Origin: CAMPJU01 sp036675265
GTDB lineage: Bacteria; Pseudomonadota; Gammaproteobacteria; Xanthomonadales; Xanthomonadaceae
Direction: 5' to 3'
Assembly: GCA_036675265.1 (NCBI GenBank)
Contig: JAKFFJ010000016.1
Span: 3,462 to 67,461 of the forward strand
Length of the DNA stretch: 64,000 nucleotides
Shown one piece after another: positions 22,090 to 30,838 of this stretch. The position numbers and the translations under genes were made by a program. Position 1 is the first letter of the stretch. Each line of letters starts with the position of its first letter. The notes below the pieces were generated by a model. It was given only the letters and a program-made list of their open reading frames with translations. It searched no databases and had not been told where the DNA came from.

Positions 22090-23265
22090 ATGGACAACGA
22101 ACTCGTTTATCTGCTGCTGATCTTCGGCCTGCTGGTCCTCCCCCGCTGGCTGCAGCGCTTCAAGGTCCCCGCGCCGATCACCAGCCTGGCGCTGGGCATC
22201 GGCGCGATGCTGCTCTGGGGCGACCGCACCCATGACCCGGTGGTGGTGCTGCTGTCGACCATCGGCATTTCCTCGCTGTTCCTGTTCGCCGGGCTGGAGG
22301 TCGACCCTGGCGAGCTGCGCAAGGGGGTCCGGCAGCTGGCCACGCACCTGGCGATCCGGGTGGCGACGCTGTCGGGCACGGCCTGGCTCGCGTGGCGCTT
22401 CGTCGGCCTGGAGTGGCAGGCCGCGGCGCTGCTGGCGCTCGCCCTGCTGACGCCCTCGACCGGCTTCATCCTCGACACGCTGGAACGCCTGGGGTTGAAC
22501 GAGGAGGAGCGGTTCTGGGTCACCAGCAAGGCGATCGCCGGCGAGCTGCTCGCGCTGGCGGCCTTGTTCTTCCTGCTGCAGGCGCACGACGCCATGCAGC
22601 TGGCCGCGTCCACCTCCGCGATGATCGCGCTCATCGTCGGGCTGCCGCTGCTGTTCATGGCGCTGGGCCGGTGGGTGGTGCCGCATGCACCGGGGTCGGA
22701 GTTCTCGCTGCTGGTGATGGTGGGGCTGGTAGGTGCGTTCGTGACCTACAAGCTGGGCGTGTACTACCTGGTCGGCGCCTTCATCGCGGGACTGGCGGCG
22801 CGGTTGCTGCAGGTGCGGATGCCGACCCTCGCGTCGGCCGACAACCTGCATGCGCTGCGGCTGTTCGCGACGTTCTTCGTGCCGTTCTACTTCTTCCACG
22901 CGGGCACCGGGATCTCGCGGGAGGCCCTGAGCTGGCAGGCGCTCGCGCTGGGCGTGGCGATCACCGTCGTGGTCGTCCCGCTGCGCATCGCGATCGTGTG
23001 GCTGCAGCGACGGGCGCTGTTCGGCCAGCGCGACGGCAGCAACCTGCGGGTGTCGGTGGCCCTGGCGCCCACCCTGGTGTTCACCCTGGTGCTGGCCAAC
23101 ATCCTGCACGCCCGGTTCGGCCTGCCCGACGTGCTGTTCGGCGCGCTGATCCTCTACACCGTGCTGAACACGATGCTGCCCTCGCTGATCCTGCACCAGC
23201 CGTTCGACATCGATCCGCTGGACGAGCGTGCCAGGCCGCATCCCGAGGACCGGATCGAGCGCTGA
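22090..23265 (+). CDS. Cation/proton antiporter (CPA2-type membrane domain only)
   Basis: The 391-residue protein is almost entirely hydrophobic, with about 11-12 transmembrane segments. It carries Na+/H+ exchanger family features such as TSLALGIGAMLLWGDRTHD, SSLFLFAGLEVDPGEL and YLVGAFIAGLAARLLQ. Unlike the antiporter at 16873-18663 it lacks a TrkA-N domain; it ends in a short charged tail. The ion is unknown. The ATG at 22090 gives a normal CPA2 N-terminus. It is divergent from the SIMPL gene and is followed by the fmdB promoter region. Confidence 0.87.
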   Translation: MDNELVYLLLIFGLLVLPRWLQRFKVPAPITSLALGIGAMLLWGDRTHDPVVVLLSTIGISSLFLFAGLEVDPGELRKGVRQLATHLAIRVATLSGTAWLAWRFVGLEWQAAALLALALLTPSTGFILDTLERLGLNEEERFWVTSKAIAGELLALAALFFLLQAHDAMQLAASTSAMIALIVGLPLLFMALGRWVVPHAPGSEFSLLVMVGLVGAFVTYKLGVYYLVGAFIAGLAARLLQVRMPTLASADNLHALRLFATFFVPFYFFHAGTGISREALSWQALALGVAITVVVVPLRIAIVWLQRRALFGQRDGSNLRVSVALAPTLVFTLVLANILHARFGLPDVLFGALILYTVLNTMLPSLILHQPFDIDPLDERARPHPEDRIER

Positions 23266-23272
23266 AGCCCAC

Positions 23273-23300
23273 TTGATCAGGCGGGGGGCGGCCCCACAAT
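23273..23300 (+). promoter_or_regulatory. Predicted promoter of the fmdB-like gene
   Basis: TTGATC (23273-23278) and CACAAT (23295-23300) are separated by 16 bp, close to the sigma-70 consensus. The transcript would start near 23307, about 36 nt before the ATG at 23343. Confidence 0.45.
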
Positions 23301-23342
23301 GGCGTGCCGTACCCTGTTCGCCCAAGCGATCGACTGCACCCC

Positions 23343-23675
23343 ATGCCCATCTATGCCTTCGAGTGCGCCGCCTGCGGCCACGATTTCGACCGCCTGCAGA
23401 AGCTGTCCGACCCCGATCCGGCCGCGTGTCCCGCCTGCGGGGCGGACGCGGTCAAGCGCCAGCTGACCGCGCCGTCCTTCCGCCTGTCCGGTAGCGGCTG
23501 GTACGAGACGGACTTCAAGAAGGACGGCGACAAGAAGCGCAACCTCGCGGAAAAGGGCGAGGGCGCGGGCGCCACGAAGGAGGCGGCGAAGCCCGAGGCC
23601 AAGCCGGCCGAGGCGAAGCCGGCGGCCAGGGCCGAGCCCGCCGCAACGCCGAAAGCCAAGCCCACGTTGGAATAA
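23343..23675 (+). CDS. FmdB-family zinc ribbon protein
   Basis: The 110-residue protein opens with MPIYAFECAACGHDFDRLQK, the FmdB/CxxC_CxxC regulatory-protein signature. The pairs CAAC and CPAC form a zinc ribbon (residues 1-42). The C-terminal half is a low-complexity Lys/Ala/Pro/Glu tail. Genes of this family commonly precede aspS in proteobacteria, as here (61 bp gap). The start at 23343 was chosen over one 39 bp upstream because it begins the conserved motif. Its molecular role is not established. Confidence 0.88.
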   Translation: MPIYAFECAACGHDFDRLQKLSDPDPAACPACGADAVKRQLTAPSFRLSGSGWYETDFKKDGDKKRNLAEKGEGAGATKEAAKPEAKPAEAKPAARAEPAATPKAKPTLE

Positions 23676-23693
23676 CCGTGGGTCGGCCGGCCG

Positions 23694-23728
23694 GCAGGCC
23701 GGTAAACTAGCGGGCTTTCCCGGCCTGC
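23694..23728. repeat. Inverted repeat flanking the aspS -10 region
   Basis: GCAGGCCGG (23694-23702) and CCGGCCTGC (23720-23728) are perfect 9-bp inverted arms around a 17-bp centre that contains the TAAACT box. Read-through RNA from the fmdB-like gene would fold into a hairpin just before aspS, whereas RNA started at the local promoter would contain only the right arm. Confidence 0.55.
23703..23708 (+). promoter_or_regulatory. Predicted -10 box of aspS
   Basis: TAAACT lies 28 bp before the aspS ATG, the same distance seen for sucC and close to that for yebC. The -35 region is not recognisable. Confidence 0.4.
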
Positions 23729-23736
23729 GATTCCCC

Positions 23737-25497
23737 ATGCGTACCCATTACTGCGGCCTCGTCGACGAGGCGCTGATCGGCCGGACCGTCACCCTGTGCG
23801 GCTGGGCGGACGTCGCCCGCAACCTGGGCGGCCTGTGCTTCATCGACCTGCGCGACCACGAAGGCATCGTCCAGGTGCTGGTGGAGCCGCGGCCCCAAGA
23901 CGATACGCACGCCGAGGTCATGCGCGTGGCCGCCGATGTCGGCTACGAGGACTGCCTGCGGGTCACCGGCATGGTGCGCCGCCGCCAGTCCGTCAACGAC
24001 AAGCTGCGGACGGGGCAGGTCGAGGTGGTGGCGACCGGCATCGAGGTGCTCAACAAGGCCCAGCCGCTGCCGTTCCACGCCCACGAGAACCCGGGCGAGG
24101 ACATCCGCCTGAAGTACCGCTACCTGGACCTGCGCACGCCGAAGATGCAGCGGATGATGCGCACGCGCATCCGGCTGGTGCAGGCGCTGCGCCGCTGGCT
24201 CGATGCGCGCGATTTCCAGGACATCGAGACGCCGATCCTGACCAAGGCCACGCCCGAGGGCGCGCGTGACTTCCTGGTGCCGGCGCGCATGCACGCGGGC
24301 GAGTTCTACGCGTTGCCGCAGTCGCCGCAGTTGTTCAAGCAGATCCTGATGATCGCGGGGTTCGACCGCTACTACCAGGTCGCGCGCTGCTTCCGCGACG
24401 AGGCGCTGCGCGCAGACCGGCAACTGGAGTTCACCCAGCTGGACATGGAGTTCGCCTGGGTCGACGAGCAGGTCGTGCAGGACACCGTCGAGCAGATGAT
24501 GCGCGACGTCTTCCGCGAGGTGATGGCCGTCGAGCTCGGCGCCTTCCCCAGGATGACCTACGCCGAGGCGATGCGCCGCTACGGGTCCGACAAGCCGGAC
24601 CTGCGCTTCGAGCTGGAGTTGGTCGACGTCGGCGAGCTGGTGAAGGCCAGCGAGTTCAAGGTGTTCGCCGACTGGGCCAATGCCGCGGACGGCCGCGTGG
24701 CCGCATTGCGCATCCCGGGCGGCGCCACGCTTTCGCGCAAGCAGGTCGACGAGTACGCCGCGCACGCCGCGAAGTACGGCGCGAAGGGCCTGGCCTACGT
24801 GAAGCTGTCGGAGGCGGGCGAGGTGAGTTCGCCGATCGCCAAGTTCTTCGACGAGGCGGCGTTCGCGGCGCTGCTGGCGCACGTCGGCGCGGGCAATGGC
24901 GACCTGGTGTTCTTCGGCGCGGGCCCCTGGCGCGTTGCCAGCGAGTTCATGGGCGCCGTGCGCCTGAAGGCCGCGAAGGACTTCGGCCTGGTCACCGACG
25001 CGTGGAAGCCCTTGTGGGTCACCGACTTCCCGATGTTCGAGTGGGACGACGAACAGGGCCGCTACGTGGCGCTGCACCATCCGTTCACCGCGCCGGCGGT
25101 CGACGACGTCGAGGACCTGCGTGCCAACGCGGCCACCGCCGTCTCGCGGGGCTACGACATGGTGCTCAACGGCAACGAGATCGGCGGCGGCTCGATCCGC
25201 ATCCACCGCCCCGGGATGCAGGCGGCCGTGTTCGACCTGCTGGGCATCGGCGCGGAGGAGCAGCGGGCCAAGTTCGGCTTCCTGCTCGACGCGCTGAGGT
25301 ACGGCGCCCCGCCCCACGGCGGCATCGCGTTCGGCATCGACCGCATCGCCGCGCTGATGGCCGGCACCGAGTCGATCCGGGACGTCATCGCCTTCCCGAA
25401 GACCACGACCGCGCAATGCCTGATGACGGACGCGCCGTCGCCCATCCCGGACGCGCAGCTCGCCGAGGTGCACATCCGCACCGTCCCCAAGAAATGA
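23737..25497 (+). CDS. aspS: Aspartyl-tRNA synthetase
   Basis: The 586-residue class II synthetase charges tRNA-Asp. The N-terminal OB-fold anticodon-binding domain (about 1-110) includes TLCGWADVARNLGG and FIDLRDHEGIVQVL. The catalytic domain shows motif 2 (RCFRDEALRADRQLEFTQLD), a bacterial-type GAD insertion (about 280-420) and motif 3 (GGIAFGIDRIAALMAG). The length is typical for bacterial AspRS. The downstream GNAT gene overlaps its stop codon (ATGA), so at least these two are in one operon. Confidence 0.97.
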   Translation: MRTHYCGLVDEALIGRTVTLCGWADVARNLGGLCFIDLRDHEGIVQVLVEPRPQDDTHAEVMRVAADVGYEDCLRVTGMVRRRQSVNDKLRTGQVEVVATGIEVLNKAQPLPFHAHENPGEDIRLKYRYLDLRTPKMQRMMRTRIRLVQALRRWLDARDFQDIETPILTKATPEGARDFLVPARMHAGEFYALPQSPQLFKQILMIAGFDRYYQVARCFRDEALRADRQLEFTQLDMEFAWVDEQVVQDTVEQMMRDVFREVMAVELGAFPRMTYAEAMRRYGSDKPDLRFELELVDVGELVKASEFKVFADWANAADGRVAALRIPGGATLSRKQVDEYAAHAAKYGAKGLAYVKLSEAGEVSSPIAKFFDEAAFAALLAHVGAGNGDLVFFGAGPWRVASEFMGAVRLKAAKDFGLVTDAWKPLWVTDFPMFEWDDEQGRYVALHHPFTAPAVDDVEDLRANAATAVSRGYDMVLNGNEIGGGSIRIHRPGMQAAVFDLLGIGAEEQRAKFGFLLDALRYGAPPHGGIAFGIDRIAALMAGTESIRDVIAFPKTTTAQCLMTDAPSPIPDAQLAEVHIRTVPKK

Positions 25498-26042
25498 ACG
25501 ATGCGGGGGCCGCCATGGCGGCGAATGCGATCCGCCGGGCCAGTGTCGCGGATGCCGACCTGCTGTCCGCGCTGGCGGCGCGCACGTTCACCGAAACCTT
25601 CGGGCACCTGTATCCCGCCGGCGACCTCGCGGCCTTCCTGGACGAGGCCTACGCGCCGGCGCGCCAGCGCACGATCCTGGCGCATCCGGACTATGCGGTG
25701 TGGCTGCTCGAGCACGACGGCGAGGCGATCGGGCATGTCGCCGCGGGCCCATGCGGCCTGCCGCACCCGGACGTCGCGGCAGGGGACGGCGAGATCAAGC
25801 GCCTCTACATCCGCAAGGGGTTCCAGGGCGCAGGCCTGGGCGCGCGGTTGTGCGATGTCGCCATGGCATGGCTGTTGCGCGACGGGCCACGCACGCTCTG
25901 GGTGGGGGTGTGGTCGGAGAACCACGGAGCGCAGCGGTTCTACGCGCAGTACGGCTTCGCCCACGCGGGCGAGTATGTGTTCCCCGTCGGCCGCGTGCGC
26001 GATCGCGAGTTCATCTTCCGGCGGCCGGCGGGCACGACGTGA
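25494..26042 (+). CDS. GNAT family N-acetyltransferase
   Basis: The 182-residue protein has the GNAT fold. Motif A (IKRLYIRKGFQGAGLGARLC) contains the acetyl-CoA pyrophosphate loop Q-G-A-G-L-G, and motif B is in WSENHGAQRFYAQYGF. The substrate (protein N-terminus, amine or antibiotic) cannot be told. Its ATG overlaps the aspS stop by four bases, and its own stop overlaps the GTG start of the hydrolase gene. Confidence 0.88.
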   Translation: MNDAGAAMAANAIRRASVADADLLSALAARTFTETFGHLYPAGDLAAFLDEAYAPARQRTILAHPDYAVWLLEHDGEAIGHVAAGPCGLPHPDVAAGDGEIKRLYIRKGFQGAGLGARLCDVAMAWLLRDGPRTLWVGVWSENHGAQRFYAQYGFAHAGEYVFPVGRVRDREFIFRRPAGTT

Positions 26043-26659
26043 CGCGCCGTGTCGTCGTGCTGCATGGCCTGTGGATGCCGCGCGCATCGATGCACTGGAT
26101 CGCCCGGCGGTTGGCGGCGGCCGGCTTCGAGCCGGACCTGTTCGCGTACCGCACCGTCCACGGCGGCCCCGAGGAGGCGATTCCGCGCCTCATGGCCCGG
26201 TTGCGCGAGCGTCGCGCCCACGTCGTGGCACACAGCCTGGGCGGCCTGGTGGTCCTCGAGGCGTTGCGGCGGTCGGAGGGCGTGGCGGTCGGCCGGGTCG
26301 TCTGCCTGGGATCGCCATTGCGTGGCAGCGCCGCCGCCACGGGCGTGACCAGCCACAAGTGGGGGAGCTTCGCCATCGGCCAGAGCGCGGCGCTGCTGCG
26401 CCATGGGTGCGCCGCCTGCGCCGCCGGCGTCGAGGTGGGCGTCGTCGCCGGGCGCAAGCCACTGGGGCTGGGTCGCTTCTTCGGGCACTTCGACGGCGAG
26501 AGCGATGGGACGGTGGCCGTGGCGGAAACGCACATCGAGGGCCTCACCGACCACGTGACCGTCGCCGCCAGCCACACGGGCCTGCTCTTTTCCCGGGAGG
26601 CGGCCGACCAGGTCGTGGGATTCCTCCTCACCGGGCGGTTCCGGCACGAGCCGCGCTAA
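26039..26659 (+). CDS. Alpha/beta hydrolase (lipase-like)
   Basis: The 206-residue protein begins with VVVLHGLWMPRASMHWIARR, an alpha/beta-hydrolase oxyanion region. The nucleophile elbow AHSLGG follows, and a His in DHVTVAASHTGLLF is the likely catalytic residue; the Asp in FDGESDGTV probably completes the triad. It lacks a signal peptide. The GTG start overlaps the GNAT stop by four bases (GTGA). The yebC -10 box overlaps its TAA stop. The substrate is unknown. Confidence 0.84.
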   Translation: MTRRVVVLHGLWMPRASMHWIARRLAAAGFEPDLFAYRTVHGGPEEAIPRLMARLRERRAHVVAHSLGGLVVLEALRRSEGVAVGRVVCLGSPLRGSAAATGVTSHKWGSFAIGQSAALLRHGCAACAAGVEVGVVAGRKPLGLGRFFGHFDGESDGTVAVAETHIEGLTDHVTVAASHTGLLFSREAADQVVGFLLTGRFRHEPR

Positions 26660-26662
26660 AAT
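26657..26662 (+). promoter_or_regulatory. Predicted -10 box of yebC
   Basis: TAAAAT starts on the stop codon of the hydrolase gene and stands 30 bp before the yebC ATG. No clear -35 hexamer is present. Confidence 0.4.
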
Positions 26663-26692
26663 CGCCGGCTTTCCACGCGCCAGGCACTTTCC

Positions 26693-27409
26693 ATGGGCAG
26701 AGGCCCCTCCATCGAGGCCCGCAAGAACGCGGTCGACGCGCGGCGCGGCAAGATCTTCACCAAGATCATCCGCGAGATCTCCGTGTCCGCCCGCGCAGGG
26801 GGCGGTGATCCCGCGACCAATCCCCGCCTGCGCACGGCGATCGACAAGGGCCTGTCGGTCAACATGACCAAGGACGTAATCGAGCGCGCCATCAAGAAGG
26901 CCACCGGCGAGCTCGAGGGCGTGGAGTACGAGGAGATCCGTTACGAGGGCTACGCGCCCGGCGGGGTCGCGGTGATCGTCGATTGCCTGACCGACAACAA
27001 GGTGCGCACCGTCGCCGACGTGCGCCACGCGTTCGGCAAGTTCGGCGGCAACCTGGGCACCGACGGGTCGGTGGCCTTCATGTTCCGGAAGGTCGGCGTG
27101 CTCGGGTATGGACCCGGCGCGGACGAGGACCGCATCACCGAGGCCGCGATCGACGCGGGTGCGGACGACGTCGTGGCGTATGCCGACGATGGGTCGGTGG
27201 AGGTCATGGCGGCGCCGGATGCGTTCGAGTCGGTCAGGGCGGCGATGTGCACGGCGGGACTCCCGCCTGAACTGGCCGAGGTCACGATGCGCGCCGATAC
27301 CGACGTGGCCGTGTCCGGCGAGACCGCCGAGCAGGTGTCGAGGCTCCTGGCGTGGCTCGAGGACCTGGACGACGTGCAGGCGGTCCATTCCAACGCCGAC
27401 CTCGGGTAA
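26693..27409 (+). CDS. yebC: YebC/TACO1-family protein
   Basis: The 238-residue protein matches the YebC family from end to end: the N-terminal motif SIEARKNAVDARRGKIFTKI, AGGGDPATNPRLRTAIDKG, EEIRYEGYAPGGVAVIVDC and FGKFGGNLGTDGSVAFMF. The family includes DNA-binding regulators and, as shown for human TACO1 and some bacterial members, translation factors that relieve stalling at proline stretches. It stands directly upstream of ruvC, as in many proteobacteria. Confidence 0.95.
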   Translation: MGRGPSIEARKNAVDARRGKIFTKIIREISVSARAGGGDPATNPRLRTAIDKGLSVNMTKDVIERAIKKATGELEGVEYEEIRYEGYAPGGVAVIVDCLTDNKVRTVADVRHAFGKFGGNLGTDGSVAFMFRKVGVLGYGPGADEDRITEAAIDAGADDVVAYADDGSVEVMAAPDAFESVRAAMCTAGLPPELAEVTMRADTDVAVSGETAEQVSRLLAWLEDLDDVQAVHSNADLG

Positions 27410-27425
27410 TGGCGTACATTCCGGC

Positions 27426-27947
27426 ATGACCCGCATCTTCGGCATCGATCCCGGTTCGCAGCGGACCGGCGTGGGCGTGATCGACGTGGACGCGACCGGC
27501 CGTTGCACCTACGTCCATTGCGAGGCGCTCGTGTTGCTGGACGCGGCCGATTTCCCGGCCCGGCTCGGGTTGCTGTGCGACGGCCTGGAGGCGCAGCTGG
27601 ATCGCTGGCAACCGGACGTGGTCGCCATCGAAACCGTCTTCATGGACAAGAACGCGACCTCGGCGCTGAAGCTGGGGCACGCGCGCGGCGCGGCGCTGGC
27701 GACGGTCGTGCGCCGGCGGCTGGCGGTGCACGAATACTCGCCGCGGCTGGTCAAGCAGTCGCTGGTCGGCCGTGGCGCGGCGGAGAAGGCGCAGGTCCAG
27801 CACATGGTGCGGCTGCTGCTCAACCTGGCCGAAGCCCGGCTGCAGGCCGACGCGGCGGACGCACTGGCCGTGGCCCTCACCCATGCGCACATGAGCGCGA
27901 CCGCGGCGCGCACCGGCGCCAGCGTCGCGTTGCTGAGGAGGCGCTGA
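27426..27947 (+). CDS. ruvC: Holliday junction resolvase RuvC
   Basis: The 173-residue endonuclease cuts four-way junctions made during recombination. It has the RuvC fold with the first catalytic Asp in IFGIDPGSQRTGVG, a Glu in AIETVFMDKNATSALKLGHA, and the final acidic pair in ADAADALAVALTHAH. The start at 27426 follows yebC by 16 bp; TACATT at 27415-27420 may be a weak local -10 box five bases before the ATG. The stop overlaps the ruvA start by one base (TGATG). Confidence 0.96.
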   Translation: MTRIFGIDPGSQRTGVGVIDVDATGRCTYVHCEALVLLDAADFPARLGLLCDGLEAQLDRWQPDVVAIETVFMDKNATSALKLGHARGAALATVVRRRLAVHEYSPRLVKQSLVGRGAAEKAQVQHMVRLLLNLAEARLQADAADALAVALTHAHMSATAARTGASVALLRRR

Positions 27948-28537
27948 TGATCGGACGGCTCAAGGGCATCCTCGTCCACAAGCAGCCACCCTGGCTGGTC
28001 GTGGACGTCCACGGCGTGGGCTACGAGCTCGAGGCACCGATGAGCACGTTTTACGACCTGCCCGAGGCGGGGCGCGAGGTCTCGCTGTTCACGCACTACG
28101 CGCAGAAGGAGGACAGCGTGTCGCTGTACGGATTCCTGCGCGAAGGCGAGCGGCGGCTGTTCCGCGACGTGCAGAAAGTGTCCGGCATCGGCGCGAAGAT
28201 CGCGCTGGCGGTGCTCTCCGGCACCAGCGTGGATGAGTTCGCGCGCCTGGTCCAGACGGGTGACATCACCGCGCTCACGCGCATCCCCGGCATCGGCAAG
28301 AAGACCGCCGAGCGCATGGTGGTCGAGCTGCGCGACCGTGCGGCGGACTTCCTGGGCGGCGGCGCGACCTTCACCGCGGGCGGCGTGCCCGCCGATCCGC
28401 AGTCCGAGGCGGTGGTCGCGCTGCAGCAACTGGGCTACAAGCCCGCCGAAGCCGTGCGCATGGCGCGCGACGCGAAGGCGGAGGGCGACGACGCCGCCGC
28501 GATCATCCGGAAGGCACTAAAGTCCGCGCTTCGCTAG
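27947..28537 (+). CDS. ruvA: Holliday junction branch migration protein RuvA
   Basis: The 196-residue RuvA binds the junction as a tetramer and loads RuvB. It has the N-terminal OB-fold (MIGRLKGILVHKQPPWLVVD), two helix-hairpin-helix motifs (VSGIGAKIALAVLSG and IPGIGKKTAERMVVEL) and a C-terminal RuvB-contacting domain (AVVALQQLGYKPAEAVRMA). It overlaps ruvC by one base and is separated from ruvB by the kup gene. Confidence 0.96.
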   Translation: MIGRLKGILVHKQPPWLVVDVHGVGYELEAPMSTFYDLPEAGREVSLFTHYAQKEDSVSLYGFLREGERRLFRDVQKVSGIGAKIALAVLSGTSVDEFARLVQTGDITALTRIPGIGKKTAERMVVELRDRAADFLGGGATFTAGGVPADPQSEAVVALQQLGYKPAEAVRMARDAKAEGDDAAAIIRKALKSALR

Positions 28538-28553
28538 CGCGGCCCTCGAGCTG

Positions 28554-30473
28554 ATGGCAAAGACCACGCAATCGCAGGCACCCGCCCACGGCGGTGCGCA
28601 CGGGCACGGCAAGGCCAGCCTCGCCACGCTGGTGCTCGGCGCGATCGGCGTCGTGTTCGGCGACATCGGCACCTCGCCGCTGTACACGCTGAAGGAGGCC
28701 TTCAGCCCGCACTACGGGCTCATCGCCAACCACGACACGGTGCTGGGGATCCTGTCGCTGGTGTTCTGGGCGCTGATGCTGGTGGTCACGCTGAAGTACG
28801 TGACCATCATCATGCGCGCCGACAACAACGGCGAGGGCGGCATCATGGCGCTGATGGCGCTGGCCCAGCGGTCGCTGCGCAAGGGCGGGCGGTCCACGTA
28901 CCTGGTCGGCATCCTGGGCGTGTTCGGTGCTTCGCTGTTCTTCGGCGACGGCGTGATCACCCCGGCGATCTCGGTCCTGTCCGCCGTCGAGGGCCTGGAG
29001 GTCGCGGCGCCGGAACTCAGCGAATGGATCGTGCCCATCTCGCTGCTGGTGCTCGTCGCCCTGTTCGCCACCCAGCGCTTCGGCACCGAGAAGGTCGGGC
29101 GCGTGTTCGGCCCGGTGACGCTCGTCTGGTTCGTGGTGCTGGCCGTGCTGGGCGTGGTGAACATCCTCCGCGAGCCGGAAGTCCTGCAGGCCATCAATCC
29201 CGCGTGGGGATGGCGGTTCTTCGCCGAGCACCAGGTCGGCGGGGTCTTCATCCTGGGCGCCGTGGTGCTGGCGGTTACCGGCGGCGAGGCGATCTACACC
29301 GACATGGGCCACTTCGGCGCGCGGCCGATCCGGCTGGCCTGGTATTTCTTCGTCCTGCCGGCACTGATGCTCAACTACCTGGGGCAGGGCGCACTGGTGC
29401 TGGAAGACCCGTCCGCCATCCGCAACCCGTTCTACGTCGGCGTGCCCGAGTGGGGCCGGATGCCGATGGTCGTGCTGGCGACCGCGGCCACCGTGATCGC
29501 GTCGCAGGCAGTGATCACCGGCGGCTTCTCGGTCGCGCGCCAGGCGATGCAGCTGGGCTACATCCCGCGCATGGCGATCCGCCACACGTCCCGCGAGACC
29601 ATCGGGCAGATCTACATCCCGGCGATCAACTGGTCGATGATGGTGATCGTGGTCGGCCTGGTGCTCGGCTTCGGCAGCTCGTCGTCGCTGGCCACCGCGT
29701 ACGGCATCTCCGTGTCGATGACGATGCTGATCGACACGTTGCTGCTGGCGATCGTCGCCCGCGCGCTGTGGCCGACCTGGCGTGCGTGGGTGCTGCCGCT
29801 GTGCGTCGTGTTCTTCGTCGCGGACGTCGGCTTCGTGATCGCCAACGGCGCGAAGATCTTCCAGGGCGGCTGGTTCCCGGTGGTGCTGGGCCTGGTGCTG
29901 TTCACGCTGCTGCGTACGTGGCGCCACGGCCGGCAGCTGCTGCACGAGGAAGTCCGCAAGGAAGGCATCCAGCTGGACACCTTCCTGCCGGGCCTGATGC
30001 TCGCGCCGCCGGTGCGGGTCCCCGGCACGGCGGTGTTCCTGACCGCGGACAAGGACGTGGTGCCCCACGCACTGCTGCACAACCTCAAGCACAACAAGGT
30101 GCTGCACGAGCGCAACGTGTTCCTGACCGTCGAGACGCTGGACATCCCGTACGCGGAGCCCGGGCGGCGCCTGCGCATCAGCGAGATCGGCAACGACTTC
30201 CACCGGGTGCTGATCCGGTTCGGCTTCATGGAAACCCCGGACGTGCCGCTGGCGCTCATGCGTTCCTGCGACCAGGGCGGGATCCATTTCGACCCCATGG
30301 AGACGACGTATTTCGCCAGCCGGGAAACCATCGTGGCCAGCCGCCACCGCGGCATGCCCATCTGGCGCGACAAGCTGTTCGCGGTCATGCACCGCAACGC
30401 CGCGCCGGCCAGCGGCTTCTTCCGCATCCCCGGCAACCGCCTCGTCGAGCTCGGGTCCCAGGTCGAGATCTGA
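28554..30473 (+). CDS. kup: Low-affinity potassium uptake protein Kup
   Basis: The 639-residue transporter has a hydrophobic N-terminal two-thirds with about 12 transmembrane helices, beginning with the family motif GAIGVVFGDIGTSPLYTLKE and continuing with DNNGEGGIMALMALAQ and FFGDGVITPAISVLSAVEGL. A hydrophilic C-terminal domain (about 480-639) follows. Kup proteins import K+ with protons. The N-terminus has a short His/Gly-rich stretch. It lies between ruvA and ruvB, only 16 bp after ruvA, so it is probably transcribed with the recombination genes; no link in function is known. Confidence 0.95.
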   Translation: MAKTTQSQAPAHGGAHGHGKASLATLVLGAIGVVFGDIGTSPLYTLKEAFSPHYGLIANHDTVLGILSLVFWALMLVVTLKYVTIIMRADNNGEGGIMALMALAQRSLRKGGRSTYLVGILGVFGASLFFGDGVITPAISVLSAVEGLEVAAPELSEWIVPISLLVLVALFATQRFGTEKVGRVFGPVTLVWFVVLAVLGVVNILREPEVLQAINPAWGWRFFAEHQVGGVFILGAVVLAVTGGEAIYTDMGHFGARPIRLAWYFFVLPALMLNYLGQGALVLEDPSAIRNPFYVGVPEWGRMPMVVLATAATVIASQAVITGGFSVARQAMQLGYIPRMAIRHTSRETIGQIYIPAINWSMMVIVVGLVLGFGSSSSLATAYGISVSMTMLIDTLLLAIVARALWPTWRAWVLPLCVVFFVADVGFVIANGAKIFQGGWFPVVLGLVLFTLLRTWRHGRQLLHEEVRKEGIQLDTFLPGLMLAPPVRVPGTAVFLTADKDVVPHALLHNLKHNKVLHERNVFLTVETLDIPYAEPGRRLRISEIGNDFHRVLIRFGFMETPDVPLALMRSCDQGGIHFDPMETTYFASRETIVASRHRGMPIWRDKLFAVMHRNAAPASGFFRIPGNRLVELGSQVEI

Positions 30474-30522
30474 GTGGTTCTTCGCTAACAGCCGGCGCGC
30501 ATTGAAGGGTATGCCTCGGGCC

Positions 30523-30629
30523 GCCGTCATGCGCGGGAGTGGTTTGTCCGGCGTGACGGCGTCCTGCCTTTAACGCCGGCCGCAGGCCATCCATGGCCTG
30601 CTCAAACCACTCCCACGCATGCCGACGGC
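30523..30629. repeat. Inverted-repeat element with nested hairpin
   Basis: The left arm 30523-30546 and right arm 30603-30629 are inverted copies (GCGGGAGTGGTTTG against CAAACCACTCCCACGC), with one mismatch and a three-base insertion in the right arm. The 56-bp interior contains a nested perfect hairpin, GCAGGCCAT-CC-ATGGCCTGC (30582-30601). The structure resembles a small non-autonomous element or compound REP. No transposase is nearby. Confidence 0.65.
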
Positions 30630-30729
30630 CTCCGGATCTGGCCGGCGCGCCGAGGCGTGAATGCGTTTGCTCTTGAGCCGCTACGAGCCGGCGATGTTGC
30701 AAGGCGCGGTCGTGGTGGCGGGACGGGAC

Positions 30730-30755
30730 ACTCAGCGCCATGGATGGCGCTGAGT
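30730..30755. repeat. Perfect 12-bp hairpin with CCATGGATGG core
   Basis: ACTCAGCGCCAT and ATGGCGCTGAGT are exact inverted arms around GG. The core GCCATGGATGGC is the reverse complement of the core of the nested hairpin at 30582-30601, so the two are probably members of one repeat family. It may also act as a terminator after kup, but no T-run follows. Confidence 0.6.
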
Positions 30756-30832
30756 AGCCTACATGGACGTACTTGCGGCGGGTCCCGGCACGGCACCACG
30801 GCCGCGCCCCGCGCACGTCCGGCGGGAACGGG

Positions 30833-30838
30833 GATAAT
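30833..30838 (+). promoter_or_regulatory. Predicted -10 box of ruvB, leaderless transcript likely
   Basis: GATAAT ends six bases before the ruvB ATG, exactly as in front of rluD. Transcription would begin on the start codon. No -35 hexamer is visible. Confidence 0.45.
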
